From: JBBQZO01 sp038207625
GTDB taxonomy: Bacteria; Pseudomonadota; Gammaproteobacteria; Burkholderiales; Burkholderiaceae_D
NCBI GenBank assembly: GCA_038207625.1
Contig: JBBQZO010000042.1
Span: 1 to 46,096 of the forward strand
Reading direction: 5' to 3'
Length of the DNA: 46,096 nucleotides
Below, piece after piece: positions 8,898 to 17,837 of the stretch. A program made the position numbers and the translations under genes. A model generated the notes under the pieces. That model had not been told where the DNA came from, searched no databases, and saw nothing but the letters and a program-made list of their open reading frames with translations. Every line of letters starts with the position of its first letter. The first letter of the stretch is position 1.

Positions 8898-10094
8898 ATG
8901 GATATCGCGCATTTTCACTTTTTGGTGGCAGAGAGCGATCCCGGCGAACGTGTGGCTCTGCTTGCGGTGCTCGGCCATCTGGGCGCGAGCGAGCTGAGCG
9001 AGGTGCCCGACGGCCAGAGCGCGCTGAACCGCTTCAACGACGCACTCGACGCGCCCATCGACATCGCCGTGATCGATCTGGCGCTGGACGGCATGGACGG
9101 GCTCACGCTGGTACGCCGCCTGGCCGCGCTCGATTGCCACGCCGGCGTGATCGTCATCGCCGCGCAGACCAAGGCCTTGCTGTTTTCGGTCGAGACGATG
9201 GCCCAGGCCTACGGCATCGAGCTGCTTGGCACCATCGCCAAGCCGGTGACGGAGCAAAAGCTCGAAGCGCTGATCGCCAACTACACGCCATTCGAGCGCG
9301 ACTCGCGGCGCGCCGAGGGGCCGAGCTTCAGCTTTGCCGAGGTTGGCGCCGGCCTGCAGGCGGGCCAGTTCGAGCCCTTCTTCCAACCGAAAATTGAACT
9401 GGCGACCGGTCACGTGACGGGGCTCGAGACGTTCGCGCGCTGGCGCCACCCGCAGTACGGCTTGCTGGGACCGGCCGCTTTCATCGACGCGCTCGAGCAG
9501 AACAGCCGTATCGATTTCCTCGACTGGAGCATGATCGAGCGGGCCGTCGCGGCCTGCCGGGGTTTTCACGACCTGGGCATTGCGATTTCGATTTCGGTCA
9601 ACCTGGCGCCAGCGACCTTGGGCCACCCCAGCTTCATCACGCAAATGAGCGCCTGCATGGCGCGCCACCGTATCCTGCCCCAGTTCGTCACCTTTGAAAT
9701 GCCGGAGTCGGCGGTGCTGACGACCGATCCGCATTTCCTCGAGCGCCTGCTGCGCCTGCGCATGGCCGGCTACGGGCTGGCGATCGACGACTACGGCACC
9801 GGCAGTTCGAACCTGCAACTGCTGGCGCGCATTCCGTTTTCGGAGCTCAAGATCGACCGCAGCTTCGTTGACGGTGCGTCCAAACGACGCGGGCTGGGCA
9901 CCGTGCTCAGTTCCTGCCTGGGCCTGGCGCGCAGTCTGGACCGCACCTCGGTGGCAGTCGGCGTGGAGACCAAGCAGGACTGGGACTTCCTGCAAGGGCT
10001 CGGTTGCACCTACGCTCAGGGCTACCACATCGCCAAGCCGATGGAAGCCGACGCCTTTCCCGACTGGCTGTACGACTGGCAGCAGTTTTTTTAG
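8898..10094 (+). CDS. Receiver-EAL domain protein (possible c-di-GMP phosphodiesterase or sensor)
   Basis: 398 residues: a CheY-like receiver domain (about 1-125) joined to an EAL domain (about 145-390). In the receiver, acidic residues lie in VAESDP, a likely phosphoacceptor Asp60 in VIDLALDGMDG, and the conserved Lys in TIAKPV. In the EAL domain, the signature is ETF in GLETFARWRHP; further conserved residues are Asn in SVNLAP, Glu in FEMPES, the Asp pair in AIDDYGTGSS, Lys in LKIDRSFV and Gln in AQGYHIAKPM. The usual AEGVET block reads AVGVET, losing its first Glu. The departures leave it open whether the enzyme is active. No cognate histidine kinase is adjacent; the MCP follows after 416 bases. 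Confidence 0.88.
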   Translation: MDIAHFHFLVAESDPGERVALLAVLGHLGASELSEVPDGQSALNRFNDALDAPIDIAVIDLALDGMDGLTLVRRLAALDCHAGVIVIAAQTKALLFSVETMAQAYGIELLGTIAKPVTEQKLEALIANYTPFERDSRRAEGPSFSFAEVGAGLQAGQFEPFFQPKIELATGHVTGLETFARWRHPQYGLLGPAAFIDALEQNSRIDFLDWSMIERAVAACRGFHDLGIAISISVNLAPATLGHPSFITQMSACMARHRILPQFVTFEMPESAVLTTDPHFLERLLRLRMAGYGLAIDDYGTGSSNLQLLARIPFSELKIDRSFVDGASKRRGLGTVLSSCLGLARSLDRTSVAVGVETKQDWDFLQGLGCTYAQGYHIAKPMEADAFPDWLYDWQQFF

Positions 10095-10510
10095 AGCGCC
10101 CAGCCATTGTCGGCGACCATGCCGCGCCAGGTACGCAAACGCGGCTCCGCCGGGCACGCTCGGGTTGTCAGTGTCAGGCGCCGGTGGGGCGCCGATGGAC
10201 GCTGGCAGACAGGCGCGCCGTCGTGGCGCGCCAGGACAGCTGCTGCGCCTGATTCACCCAATCAGCCAATAACGACGCGTTGCCCGGGCGCTTCCTGCGC
10301 CGCACGAGGCAGTGCGTCGACGGCGCCAGCAGCGCCGCTGGTGCGCATATTTTGCGCCGCAAGTTGAAACGGTTCGCCTTGTGCTTGAGCGATGGGCAAG
10401 ACGGCGGCGCCGGTGATGCTCAGGTGGACTTTATTTTGGCAAAATCACTTGCACGGGCGCAGTGTATTGGGCGATTATGGAGCTATATTTGACCTGCTAA
10501 GGGATATCAA
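10095..10510 (+). other. Intergenic region without a convincing gene
   Basis: Short open frames occur on both strands but none has a good ribosome site or family resemblance; GC-rich at the left, turning AT-richer over the last ~80 bases. The right end should hold the promoter of the chemotaxis receptor. I see only imperfect candidates there: TTGCAC at 10449 with GATTAT at 10473. AAGGGATATCAAATG gives a usable ribosome site for the next gene. Confidence 0.5.
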
Positions 10511-12226
10511 ATGAATTTGAGAAATTGGGGTATACGTGCGCGTATCACCGGTGGATTGGCGCTTATCCTCGTGCTGGCGGTGCTCAGTTCGACCTACTCT
10601 TGGTATCGCAATACCGTCACCAAATACGAATCGTCGCAAGTGAGCACCTCGTGGGTGCCAGCGATCGAGAATCTGGGCCACATGAAAGGCTTTCTCGCCG
10701 ATCATTATCTGGCCGTCAGTGACCGGATCGCCGGGCACGACCGCTCCGATGCTGCTGCGTTCGCCCAAAAACTCCAGGAGATTGAGGCGGGCCTGAAGAA
10801 GACGACCGACATTTACGCCAAAACGCTCAATGACTATCTGCCCGACGACCCGCAGGGGCCGCGTGAAAAAGCGCTGTATGCGGACTACCAGGCCAAGCGC
10901 GACAACTATTTCGGGGCCGTGAAGAAAGCGCTGGACGGGATGGCGGCGGCCGCCGGCGCCACCGATCAGCTCGCGGCCGTGGAAGAAGTGTTTGTGGCCA
11001 GCGGCCCGGTCAATTTTCGCGCCAGCTATGCAGGCATGGAGGAAATTCTTAAATTTAACTTGCGGGGAACGGCCCAGTCGGCAGAGAAAGTCAGTGAAAT
11101 CGTCACCCAGACAGAAATGGCGAATGCGATGGCGCTGGGGATCATTGTTGTCATCGGTGTGTTGCTAATCTGGCTCGTTCCGAGCAGCGTTATCGTGCCT
11201 GTCCAGCAAGCGGTGTCGCTGGCCCAGAGCATCGCCGAGGGCGATCTGACGCGCTCCCTGGCGGTCACCCGCACCGATGAGCTGGGAAACCTGCTGGTCA
11301 ATCTGGAGTCGATGCGTGCGCGCCTCGCCGATGTGGTGGCCAATGTGCGCAGCGGGTCCGAGAGCGTGGCGACGGCGAGCGCCGAGATCGCCCAGGGAAA
11401 TCACGATCTGTCGGCGCGCACCGAGCAGCAGGCCAGCGCGCTGGAGGAAACGGCGGCGAGCATGGAAGAGCTCAGTTCGACCGTCAAGCAAAACGCCGAG
11501 TCGGCGAAACAGGCCAATCAGTTGGCGGCCAGTGCGTCAGCGGTGGCGGTGGAAGGGGGGGAGGTCGTGGCGCAAGTAGTCGAGACGATGAAGGGCATCA
11601 ATGAGTCGAGCCGCAAGATCAGCGACATCATCAGCGTGATCGACGGGATCGCTTTCCAGACCAATATCCTGGCCTTGAACGCGGCAGTCGAAGCTGCCCG
11701 GGCCGGCGAACAGGGGCGCGGCTTCGCCGTCGTCGCCAGCGAGGTGCGCAACCTTGCCGGGCGCAGTGCCGATGCGGCCAAGGAGATCAAGTCACTGATC
11801 AATGCCAGCGTCACGAGGGTCGAGCAGGGCACGGTTCTGGTGGACAAGGCGGGCGCCAAGATGAACGAGACTGTCGCCAGCATTCGCAATGTGACCGACA
11901 TCATGGGAGAAATCACCAACGCCAGTCGCGAACAGGCTTCCGGCGTGGCACAAGTGGGTGAGGCGGTCAGCAGTATGGATCAGGGTACTCAGCAAAATGC
12001 GGCGCTGGTCGAACAGATGGCGGCGGCCGCCAGCACAATGAGTGAGCAGGCCAGCGCACTGGTTCAGGTGGTGGCCACGTTCCGGCTCGCCGCAGGCGCC
12101 GAGCGCGCCGCGCCTGTGTCGCACGCCAGAGACGCGGCGCTGGCGCCGGCGCGGCCCGCCAAGGTGCTGCTGGCGGGCGCGCCCGTGGCGGCCGTGTCCG
12201 GCGCCGACGAATGGGAGACGTTTTGA
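10511..12226 (+). CDS. Methyl-accepting chemotaxis protein with C-terminal CheR/CheB docking pentapeptide
   Basis: Inner-membrane chemoreceptor, 571 residues. TM1 about 12-30, periplasmic ligand domain about 31-203 (probably a four-helix bundle), TM2 about 205-225 (ALGIIVVIGVLLIWLV), HAMP about 225-278, then the long cytoplasmic coiled coil. The hairpin tip that contacts CheA/CheW is highly conserved (IAFQTNILALNAAVEAARAG, about 380-400, followed by QGRGFAVVASEVRNLA). Methylation-region glutamine/glutamate pairs are present around EQQASALEETAASMEEL. After an Ala/Pro-rich linker, the protein ends DEWETF, matching the xWExF tether that recruits CheR and CheB in Tar/Tsr-type receptors. No che genes are in the window. 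Ligand unknown. Confidence 0.96.
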   Translation: MNLRNWGIRARITGGLALILVLAVLSSTYSWYRNTVTKYESSQVSTSWVPAIENLGHMKGFLADHYLAVSDRIAGHDRSDAAAFAQKLQEIEAGLKKTTDIYAKTLNDYLPDDPQGPREKALYADYQAKRDNYFGAVKKALDGMAAAAGATDQLAAVEEVFVASGPVNFRASYAGMEEILKFNLRGTAQSAEKVSEIVTQTEMANAMALGIIVVIGVLLIWLVPSSVIVPVQQAVSLAQSIAEGDLTRSLAVTRTDELGNLLVNLESMRARLADVVANVRSGSESVATASAEIAQGNHDLSARTEQQASALEETAASMEELSSTVKQNAESAKQANQLAASASAVAVEGGEVVAQVVETMKGINESSRKISDIISVIDGIAFQTNILALNAAVEAARAGEQGRGFAVVASEVRNLAGRSADAAKEIKSLINASVTRVEQGTVLVDKAGAKMNETVASIRNVTDIMGEITNASREQASGVAQVGEAVSSMDQGTQQNAALVEQMAAAASTMSEQASALVQVVATFRLAAGAERAAPVSHARDAALAPARPAKVLLAGAPVAAVSGADEWETF

Positions 12227-12346
12227 GTTGATGTGCAGACGCACCGGCGCCGCTCGCCGGCGCCGAGGTCCGCGCGCCGACGCTCCGCTTAGCCGCTGCG
12301 CTTTGTGTGGCACACATTGCGATGAATAAAAGGGAAACCGGTCGGT

Positions 12347-13933
12347 ATGCAGCAGATCGTCGCAACACATTCACGCAAGATGGCAATGGCGCTGTCGATA
12401 CTGGTCGGCAGCGTTTTCTTTGTCCTGGTGGTGGTGCTGGCAATGCGTGACCAGAACAAGGTGATGGCGCGTGATGGCAATGCAACAGGTACCCAAATCC
12501 TGGAGATTCGGCGCGACCTGTTAGACATGCTCGCAGTCTTGAACAAGACCGTGGCCCCGGACTGTACTGAGGCGAACCTGCGCGCGATGCGCATGATGAT
12601 GGTGCACACTGTCTACGTGGCCGAGCTGGCCATCTTAGATGCTGGTGGCGCGGTTCAGTGCTCGACCACGGTCGGAATGCTGGAGCGGCCCGCACCGATG
12701 GCGCGGCCGGATTTTGTCGGCGTTGGCGACGCGCCGCTCCCGGTCGCGACCCATCTTGACCAGCCCTTGCCGGGCAGTGGGCTGAGGCAACGCACGGTAC
12801 TGTTGACGCAGGGGCGATTTTTGGCCGCGCCGCCGGGTGCTCTGCTGCAAAAGCTGCTCATTGGAAATATTGATGCGATTCGCCTTCAGCGTCCCGGTAG
12901 CGGGCTCGGTACGGCTGTCGTGCGTACCGACCTGCCCGCGCCGTGGAGCACAACCTTGCTCACGCCCGATTACACTGACCGCTCGATCGACGGATACCAG
13001 GTGGCCGCGGCGGCCTTCGTGCACGTGCTTCTGGTGCCCGGGTCCTACTACATTGTGCAAAGTGTGGTGCCGTTGGGCGCCTTTGTCGACGGCTATGTTG
13101 TCGTGCTGGCAGCTGCGGCGGCGATCGCGATCCTGATCGCGCTGCTGATGTACTTTGCGGTCACGCCGGTGTTCCTCGGTTGGCGTGGGCTGGAGTACCG
13201 GATCGGCGCCTTGCTGGTGCCAGAGAATATGGTGTGCGTGTATCAGCCGATCATCGATTTGAAGACCGGGCGGGTGGCCGGCTGCGAAGTGTTGATGCGC
13301 CTGCGCGACCGGCACACTATCCTCTCGCCCGATCAGGTCATACCAGCGGTGGTGCAGCGCGGCCTGACCTGGACGCTCGACGTACTGGTGGTGCGCAGTG
13401 CGGTGGCCGAGTTGGTGCGCGTTCTGCCAGATCTGAAAGACTTTAAAGTGGCATTTAACTTCTTTCCGTCCAGCGTCAGTAGCGGCATGGTGGGGTCGAT
13501 GATTGCGTCGGTGCTCGAAAAGACACCGCACAAGGGCCTCATATTTAACGTTGAAGTGCTGGAGCAGGAATACCAGGATGCCATTATCGCGGCGGTGGCC
13601 GATCTGCGCGCGCACCAATTCCTGGTGTCGGTCGACGATTTCGGCACCGGGTTTTCGAATCTGGGCAGCGTCAAGGCGCTCTCGCCCGATTTCCTGAAGA
13701 TCGACCGCAGCTTCGTACATGATATGGAAAACGCCACCGTGCGCTCATCGTTGATTCCCGAAATCATTGCCATTGGCCGGGCCGTCGGGGCCATGATGGT
13801 TGCCGAGGGGATCGAGACGATGCGCCAGTACGCAATGCTGAAAGGTCTGGGTGTCGAGTTCGGCCAGGGCTTCTGGTTGAGTAAGCCATTGCCGATTGCC
13901 GCGTTTGCCGAGTATCTGGCCGAACACCCGTGA
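12347..13933 (+). CDS. CSS-motif-type EAL domain cyclic-di-GMP phosphodiesterase
   Basis: 528-residue membrane protein: TM1 about 13-33, periplasmic sensor region to about 245, TM2 about 248-272, cytoplasmic EAL domain about 290-525. The periplasmic part has Cys73 (APDCTEAN) and Cys105 in VQCSTTV, a CST variant of the CSS motif of redox-sensing E. coli PDEs (PdeB/PdeC type), where disulfide formation controls activity. The EAL domain has EVL in GCEVLMRLRD, Asn in AFNFFPS, Glu in NVEVLEQE, the Asp pair in SVDDFGTGFSNLG, LKIDRSF, VAEGIET and FGQGFWLSKPL, so it looks catalytically complete. It follows the MCP by 120 bases that contain a GC-rich hairpin (12244-12260) without a T run. Confidence 0.93.
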   Translation: MQQIVATHSRKMAMALSILVGSVFFVLVVVLAMRDQNKVMARDGNATGTQILEIRRDLLDMLAVLNKTVAPDCTEANLRAMRMMMVHTVYVAELAILDAGGAVQCSTTVGMLERPAPMARPDFVGVGDAPLPVATHLDQPLPGSGLRQRTVLLTQGRFLAAPPGALLQKLLIGNIDAIRLQRPGSGLGTAVVRTDLPAPWSTTLLTPDYTDRSIDGYQVAAAAFVHVLLVPGSYYIVQSVVPLGAFVDGYVVVLAAAAAIAILIALLMYFAVTPVFLGWRGLEYRIGALLVPENMVCVYQPIIDLKTGRVAGCEVLMRLRDRHTILSPDQVIPAVVQRGLTWTLDVLVVRSAVAELVRVLPDLKDFKVAFNFFPSSVSSGMVGSMIASVLEKTPHKGLIFNVEVLEQEYQDAIIAAVADLRAHQFLVSVDDFGTGFSNLGSVKALSPDFLKIDRSFVHDMENATVRSSLIPEIIAIGRAVGAMMVAEGIETMRQYAMLKGLGVEFGQGFWLSKPLPIAAFAEYLAEHP

Positions 13934-14197
13934 GCGCCCCGCGCGCTGGCGCGACCTGCCCGGCGTGCGGGCCATTCTTGCTGACCTGATGCCTGCCGTG
14001 GATAGCTGGCGCAAGCGCGCACGCGCACCGTGCAAATGCGGCGTGCGCGCTGGGTGGTCGATGGCCGCTGCCGGTGCCCGTGCGCGCGGCACTGAACTGC
14101 GTGGCGGGGCGGCCGGCCACGTCGCTGGGGCCGGTATGTTTCATCATGGCGCCGCCGCAAGCACCCGGCTGGGACCGTGCAAGCGCCCGGCCGGCAG
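13934..14197 (+). other. Intergenic region between convergent genes, no gene seen
   Basis: About 264 GC-rich bases between the converging EAL phosphodiesterase gene and ppsR. Open frames on both strands are explained by base composition. I found no clear hairpin with a T tract here, although both flanking genes should terminate in it. Confidence 0.4.
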
Positions 14198-15046
14198 TTA
14201 GTATTCGCGCCGGTCCGGCTTGATCTCCTGCAAAATCGTGGTGGCGATCTCCTCGATCGACTTGGTGGTCGAGGACAGCCAGCGGATGCCTTCGCGCTTC
14301 ATCATCAGCTCGGCCTCGTTGACCTCGTAGCGGCAGTTTTCCAGCGCCGCGTACTTGCTGCCGGCGCGCCGCTCGTGGCGGATTTCGGACAGGCGCTCGG
14401 GCGAGATCGACAGACCGAAAATCTTGGCCTTGAACGGTGGCAGCGATGACGGCAGGCGGCCCCGTTCAAAGTCGTCCGGAATGAGCGGATAGTTGGCCGC
14501 CTTGATCCCGTACTGCATGGCCAGATACAAGCTGGTCGGGGTCTTGCCCGAGCGCGACACGCCGACCAGGATCACGTCGGCCGACGCCAGATTCTTGTGC
14601 GACTGGCCGTCGTCATGCGTGAGCGAAAAATTGATCGCCTCGATGCGGTTCTTGTATTCCTCGCTGTCGACGATATTGTGCGAGCGGCCGATCGTGTGGG
14701 TCGACTTGACGCCCAGTTCCTGCTCCAGCGGCGCCACAAAGGTCTGGATCAGATCCATGTGCATGCCCTTGGACTGGCGGATCACCGCCGACAGGTCGGA
14801 CTTGACCAGCGTCGAGAAGATGATCGGGCGCTGGCCGTCGACGGTAAACGCCTCGTTGATGCGGCGCGCCGCGTCGTAGGCCTTGTCGAGCGTGTCGATG
14901 AAGGGCAGGCGCACCTGACGAAAGCGCAGGTCGAACTGGGTCAGCACGGCGTGCCCGAAGGTTTCGGCGGTGATGCCGGTGCCGTCGGAGACAAAGAACA
15001 CGGTGCGCGCCGAGGCGGGCAGGGGGGGGCGGACTTCTGTGATCAT
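14198..15046 (-). CDS. ppsR: PEP synthase regulatory protein PpsR (bifunctional kinase/pyrophosphorylase)
   Basis: Controls PEP synthase by ADP-dependent phosphorylation of a Thr next to its catalytic His, and by phosphate-dependent removal of that group. I start it at the ATG complementary to 15044-15046, giving 282 residues beginning MITEVRPP; the frame stays open much further upstream, but only across the promoter and into ppsA antisense. DUF299-family features are clear: VFFVSDGTGITAET at the N-terminus, the P-loop GVSRSGKTPTSLYLA, and NYPLIPDD. It is divergent from ppsA with 166 bases between the start codons, the usual partner arrangement. Confidence 0.96.
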   Translation of the reverse strand: MITEVRPPLPASARTVFFVSDGTGITAETFGHAVLTQFDLRFRQVRLPFIDTLDKAYDAARRINEAFTVDGQRPIIFSTLVKSDLSAVIRQSKGMHMDLIQTFVAPLEQELGVKSTHTIGRSHNIVDSEEYKNRIEAINFSLTHDDGQSHKNLASADVILVGVSRSGKTPTSLYLAMQYGIKAANYPLIPDDFERGRLPSSLPPFKAKIFGLSISPERLSEIRHERRAGSKYAALENCRYEVNEAELMMKREGIRWLSSTTKSIEEIATTILQEIKPDRREY

Positions 15047-15212
15047 AATGGTATGGGCGGCCGATAGTTCGTAAGTGTGCGCTGGTAAATTTGCTTGCAG
15101 GCTGTAAAATGCTTGGCAACGTATGATTGTGCTGCACGACAGCAAGAATAACAAGAAAACCCCTGTGTGCTGGCCTCGCGTATCGATTTCTATCATCAGT
15201 AAGGTGTTTATT

Positions 15213-17642
15213 ATGACAAGCTTGTCCAACGCAGCAATGAAGGAGTCCGAGCAGGCGGTGTATGTCGCCTCGTTCGAGAACTTGCGCATGACCGATGTGG
15301 AATCGGTCGGCGGCAAGAATGCCTCTTTGGGGGAAATGATCAGCCAGCTCGCCGGTGCCGGCGTGCGTGTGCCAGGTGGCTTTGCCACCACGGCGCAGGC
15401 GTTCCGCGACTTCCTGTCGCACTCGGTCGACGGCGGCGCCTCGCTGGCGCAGCGCATCGCCGACCGGCTGACCGGTCTGAACATCGACGACGTGCGCTCG
15501 CTCGCACTAGCCGGTGCCGAGATCCGGTCGTGGATCATCGAGACCCCATTCCAGCCCCGTCTGGCGCAGGAAATCGACCAGTTCTATCAGCGTCTGGTGG
15601 CCGATTCGAGCACCGAGATGTCGTTTGCCGTGCGCTCGTCGGCGACCGCCGAAGATTTGCCCGATGCGTCCTTCGCCGGTCAGCAAGAGACGTTCCTGAA
15701 TGTGATCGGGATTGAGAATATTCTCGACGCGATGAAGCAGGTGTTCGCTTCGCTGTACAACGACCGCGCCATTTCGTATCGCGTGCACAAGGGCTTCGTG
15801 CATGCCGACGTGGCCTTGTCGGCCGGCGTGCAGCGCATGGTGCGCTCGGACCTGGGTGCGGCCGGCGTGATGTTTACCATCGATACCGAGTCCGGCTTCA
15901 AGGACGTGGTGTTCGTCACCTCCAGCTATGGCCTGGGCGAGACGGTGGTGCAGGGCGCGGTCAATCCGGACGAGTTCTACGTACATAAACCAATGCTCGA
16001 ACTGGGCAAGTCGCCCGTCATTCGCCGCAACATCGGCTCCAAGCTGATCAAGATGGAATTCACCAACGAAGCCAAGGCCGGCCGTTCGGTGAAGACCGTG
16101 GACGTACCGATTGAACTGCGCAACCGCTATTCGCTCAACGACGCCGAAGTGGTCGAGCTGGCCAAGTACGCCGTCATCATCGAGCGCCACTATGGCCGTC
16201 CGATGGACATCGAGTGGGGCAAGGACGGGCGCGACGGCAAGCTGTACATCCTGCAGGCGCGTCCTGAAACGGTCAAGTCGCAGCAAAAATCGACCGACGC
16301 GCAAATTCGCTTCAAGCTCAAGGGCAGCGGCACGGTGCTGGCCAGCGGCCGTGCGATCGGCCAGAAAATCGGCGCCGGTCCGGTGCGCGTGATCCGCGAC
16401 CCGTCCGAAATGGACCGCGTTCAGCCGGGTGACGTGCTGGTGGCCGACATGACGGACCCGAACTGGGAGCCGGTCATGAAGCGCGCTTCGGCGATCGTCA
16501 CCAACCGAGGCGGACGCACCTGCCACGCGGCGATCATCGCGCGCGAACTGGGCGTGCCGGCCGTCGTCGGTTGCGGCGACGCCACCGAAATGCTGAAAGA
16601 CGGCACCTTGGTGACGGTGTCCTGCGCCGAAGGCGATGAGGGCAAGATCTACTACGGCCTGCTGGAAACGGAAATCTCCGAAGTGGCGCGCGGCGAACTG
16701 CCGCCGATCGCCACCAAGATCATGATGAACGTGGGGAACCCGCAACTGGCGTTCGACTTCCAGTCGATCCCCAACGGCGGCGTGGGCCTGGCCCGCCTCG
16801 AGTTCATCATCAACAACAACATCGGTGTGCACCCGAAAGCCATTCTCGAGTATCCGAACATCGATGCCGATCTGAAGAAGGCGGTTGAATCGGTGGCGCG
16901 CGGTCATGCGTCGCCGAAGGCCTTCTATGTCGACAAGCTGGCCGAAGGGATCGCCACCATCGCCGCCGCGTTCTGGCCGAAACCGGTCATCGTGCGCCTG
17001 TCCGACTTCAAGTCCAACGAATACAAGAAGCTGATCGGCGGTTCGCGCTACGAGCCGGACGAGGAAAACCCGATGCTCGGTTTCCGCGGCGCGGCGCGCT
17101 ATCTGTCGCCGGACTTCGCTGAATCGTTCGAGATGGAATGCTCGGCCATGAAGCGGGTGCGCAACGACATGGGGCTGACCAACGTCGAGATCATGGTGCC
17201 GTTCGTGCGCACGCTGGGTCAGGCCGAGAAAGTGGTCAACCTGCTGGGCAAGAATGGCCTCAAGCGGGGCGAAAACGGCCTGCGTCTGATCATGATGTGC
17301 GAAGTGCCGTCCAACGCAATTTTGGCCGAGCAGTTCCTGGAACACTTCGACGGCTTCTCGATCGGCTCGAACGACTTGACCCAGTTGACGCTGGGCCTGG
17401 ACCGCGACTCTGGCATGGCCTTGCTGGCGGCTGACTTTGACGAGCGCGATCCGGCCGTCAAGGCGCTGCTGTCGATGGCCATCAAGGCGTGCCGCGCGCA
17501 GGGCAAGTACATCGGCATTTGCGGCCAGGGTCCTTCCGACCATCCTGACTTTGCCGCCTGGCTGATGTCCGAAGGGATCGAGTCGATGTCGCTCAATCCC
17601 GATTCGGTGATCGACACCTGGCAAAAACTGGCGTCCCTGTAA
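15213..17642 (+). CDS. ppsA: Phosphoenolpyruvate synthase
   Basis: Converts pyruvate and ATP to PEP, AMP and phosphate for gluconeogenesis. I start at the ATG at 15213 (AAGG upstream), giving 809 residues beginning MTSLSNAAM; the frame extends 30 codons further up with weak support. Domains: N-terminal ATP-grasp nucleotide-binding domain (about 20-360; VGGKNASLGEM, VRSSATAEDLPDASFAGQQ), swivelling phosphohistidine domain with GGRTCHAAIIAREL (His near 437; the preceding Thr is the expected PpsR target), and a C-terminal PEP/pyruvate TIM barrel ending with the catalytic-Cys segment GICGQGPSDHP (about 768). Length and motifs match E. coli PpsA. A terminator hairpin lies about 125 bases downstream. 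Confidence 0.98.
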   Translation: MTSLSNAAMKESEQAVYVASFENLRMTDVESVGGKNASLGEMISQLAGAGVRVPGGFATTAQAFRDFLSHSVDGGASLAQRIADRLTGLNIDDVRSLALAGAEIRSWIIETPFQPRLAQEIDQFYQRLVADSSTEMSFAVRSSATAEDLPDASFAGQQETFLNVIGIENILDAMKQVFASLYNDRAISYRVHKGFVHADVALSAGVQRMVRSDLGAAGVMFTIDTESGFKDVVFVTSSYGLGETVVQGAVNPDEFYVHKPMLELGKSPVIRRNIGSKLIKMEFTNEAKAGRSVKTVDVPIELRNRYSLNDAEVVELAKYAVIIERHYGRPMDIEWGKDGRDGKLYILQARPETVKSQQKSTDAQIRFKLKGSGTVLASGRAIGQKIGAGPVRVIRDPSEMDRVQPGDVLVADMTDPNWEPVMKRASAIVTNRGGRTCHAAIIARELGVPAVVGCGDATEMLKDGTLVTVSCAEGDEGKIYYGLLETEISEVARGELPPIATKIMMNVGNPQLAFDFQSIPNGGVGLARLEFIINNNIGVHPKAILEYPNIDADLKKAVESVARGHASPKAFYVDKLAEGIATIAAAFWPKPVIVRLSDFKSNEYKKLIGGSRYEPDEENPMLGFRGAARYLSPDFAESFEMECSAMKRVRNDMGLTNVEIMVPFVRTLGQAEKVVNLLGKNGLKRGENGLRLIMMCEVPSNAILAEQFLEHFDGFSIGSNDLTQLTLGLDRDSGMALLAADFDERDPAVKALLSMAIKACRAQGKYIGICGQGPSDHPDFAAWLMSEGIESMSLNPDSVIDTWQKLASL

Positions 17643-17766
17643 GCACGCGATGAAAGGGGGATGGCAAGGAAAACAATCAATTGCTTGACGTGGCGCGCCG
17701 TTGCGCTAGACTGGCAATATTGAATTGTTTGACACAAAAAGCCATCAAAACTTATTTCATCGTCGC

Positions 17767-17805
17767 AAAAACCCTCGTTGCCCCCACCGGGCATCGGGGG
17801 TTTTT
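17767..17805 (+). terminator. Rho-independent terminator-like hairpin downstream of ppsA
   Basis: AAAAACCC at 17767 pairs with GGGTTTTT ending at 17805; inside, TGCCC pairs with GGGCA over a CCACC loop. The A run on the left and T run on the right make it usable in both directions. It lies between ppsA and the NfeD-like gene, only 33 bases before the latter's start, so it could end ppsA transcription or that of a small independent transcript. Confidence 0.7.
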
Positions 17806-17837
17806 GCATTTTCAGAGCGTGACAACGGGGTGTGGCA

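Noticed and set aside
10437..10453. Sigma-54-like TGGC...TTGCA before the chemoreceptor
   Set aside because: Spacing between the GG and GC elements is one base too long for a -24/-12 promoter, and no enhancer-binding protein gene is near.
10470..10477. Sigma-28-like -10 (GGCGATTA) before the chemoreceptor
   Set aside because: No matching -35 at the right distance.
15507..17624. Very long open frame (705 codons) antisense to ppsA
   Set aside because: High-GC codon bias keeps the antisense frame open; the protein is His/Arg/Gly-rich with no family likeness, and ppsA explains the sequence.
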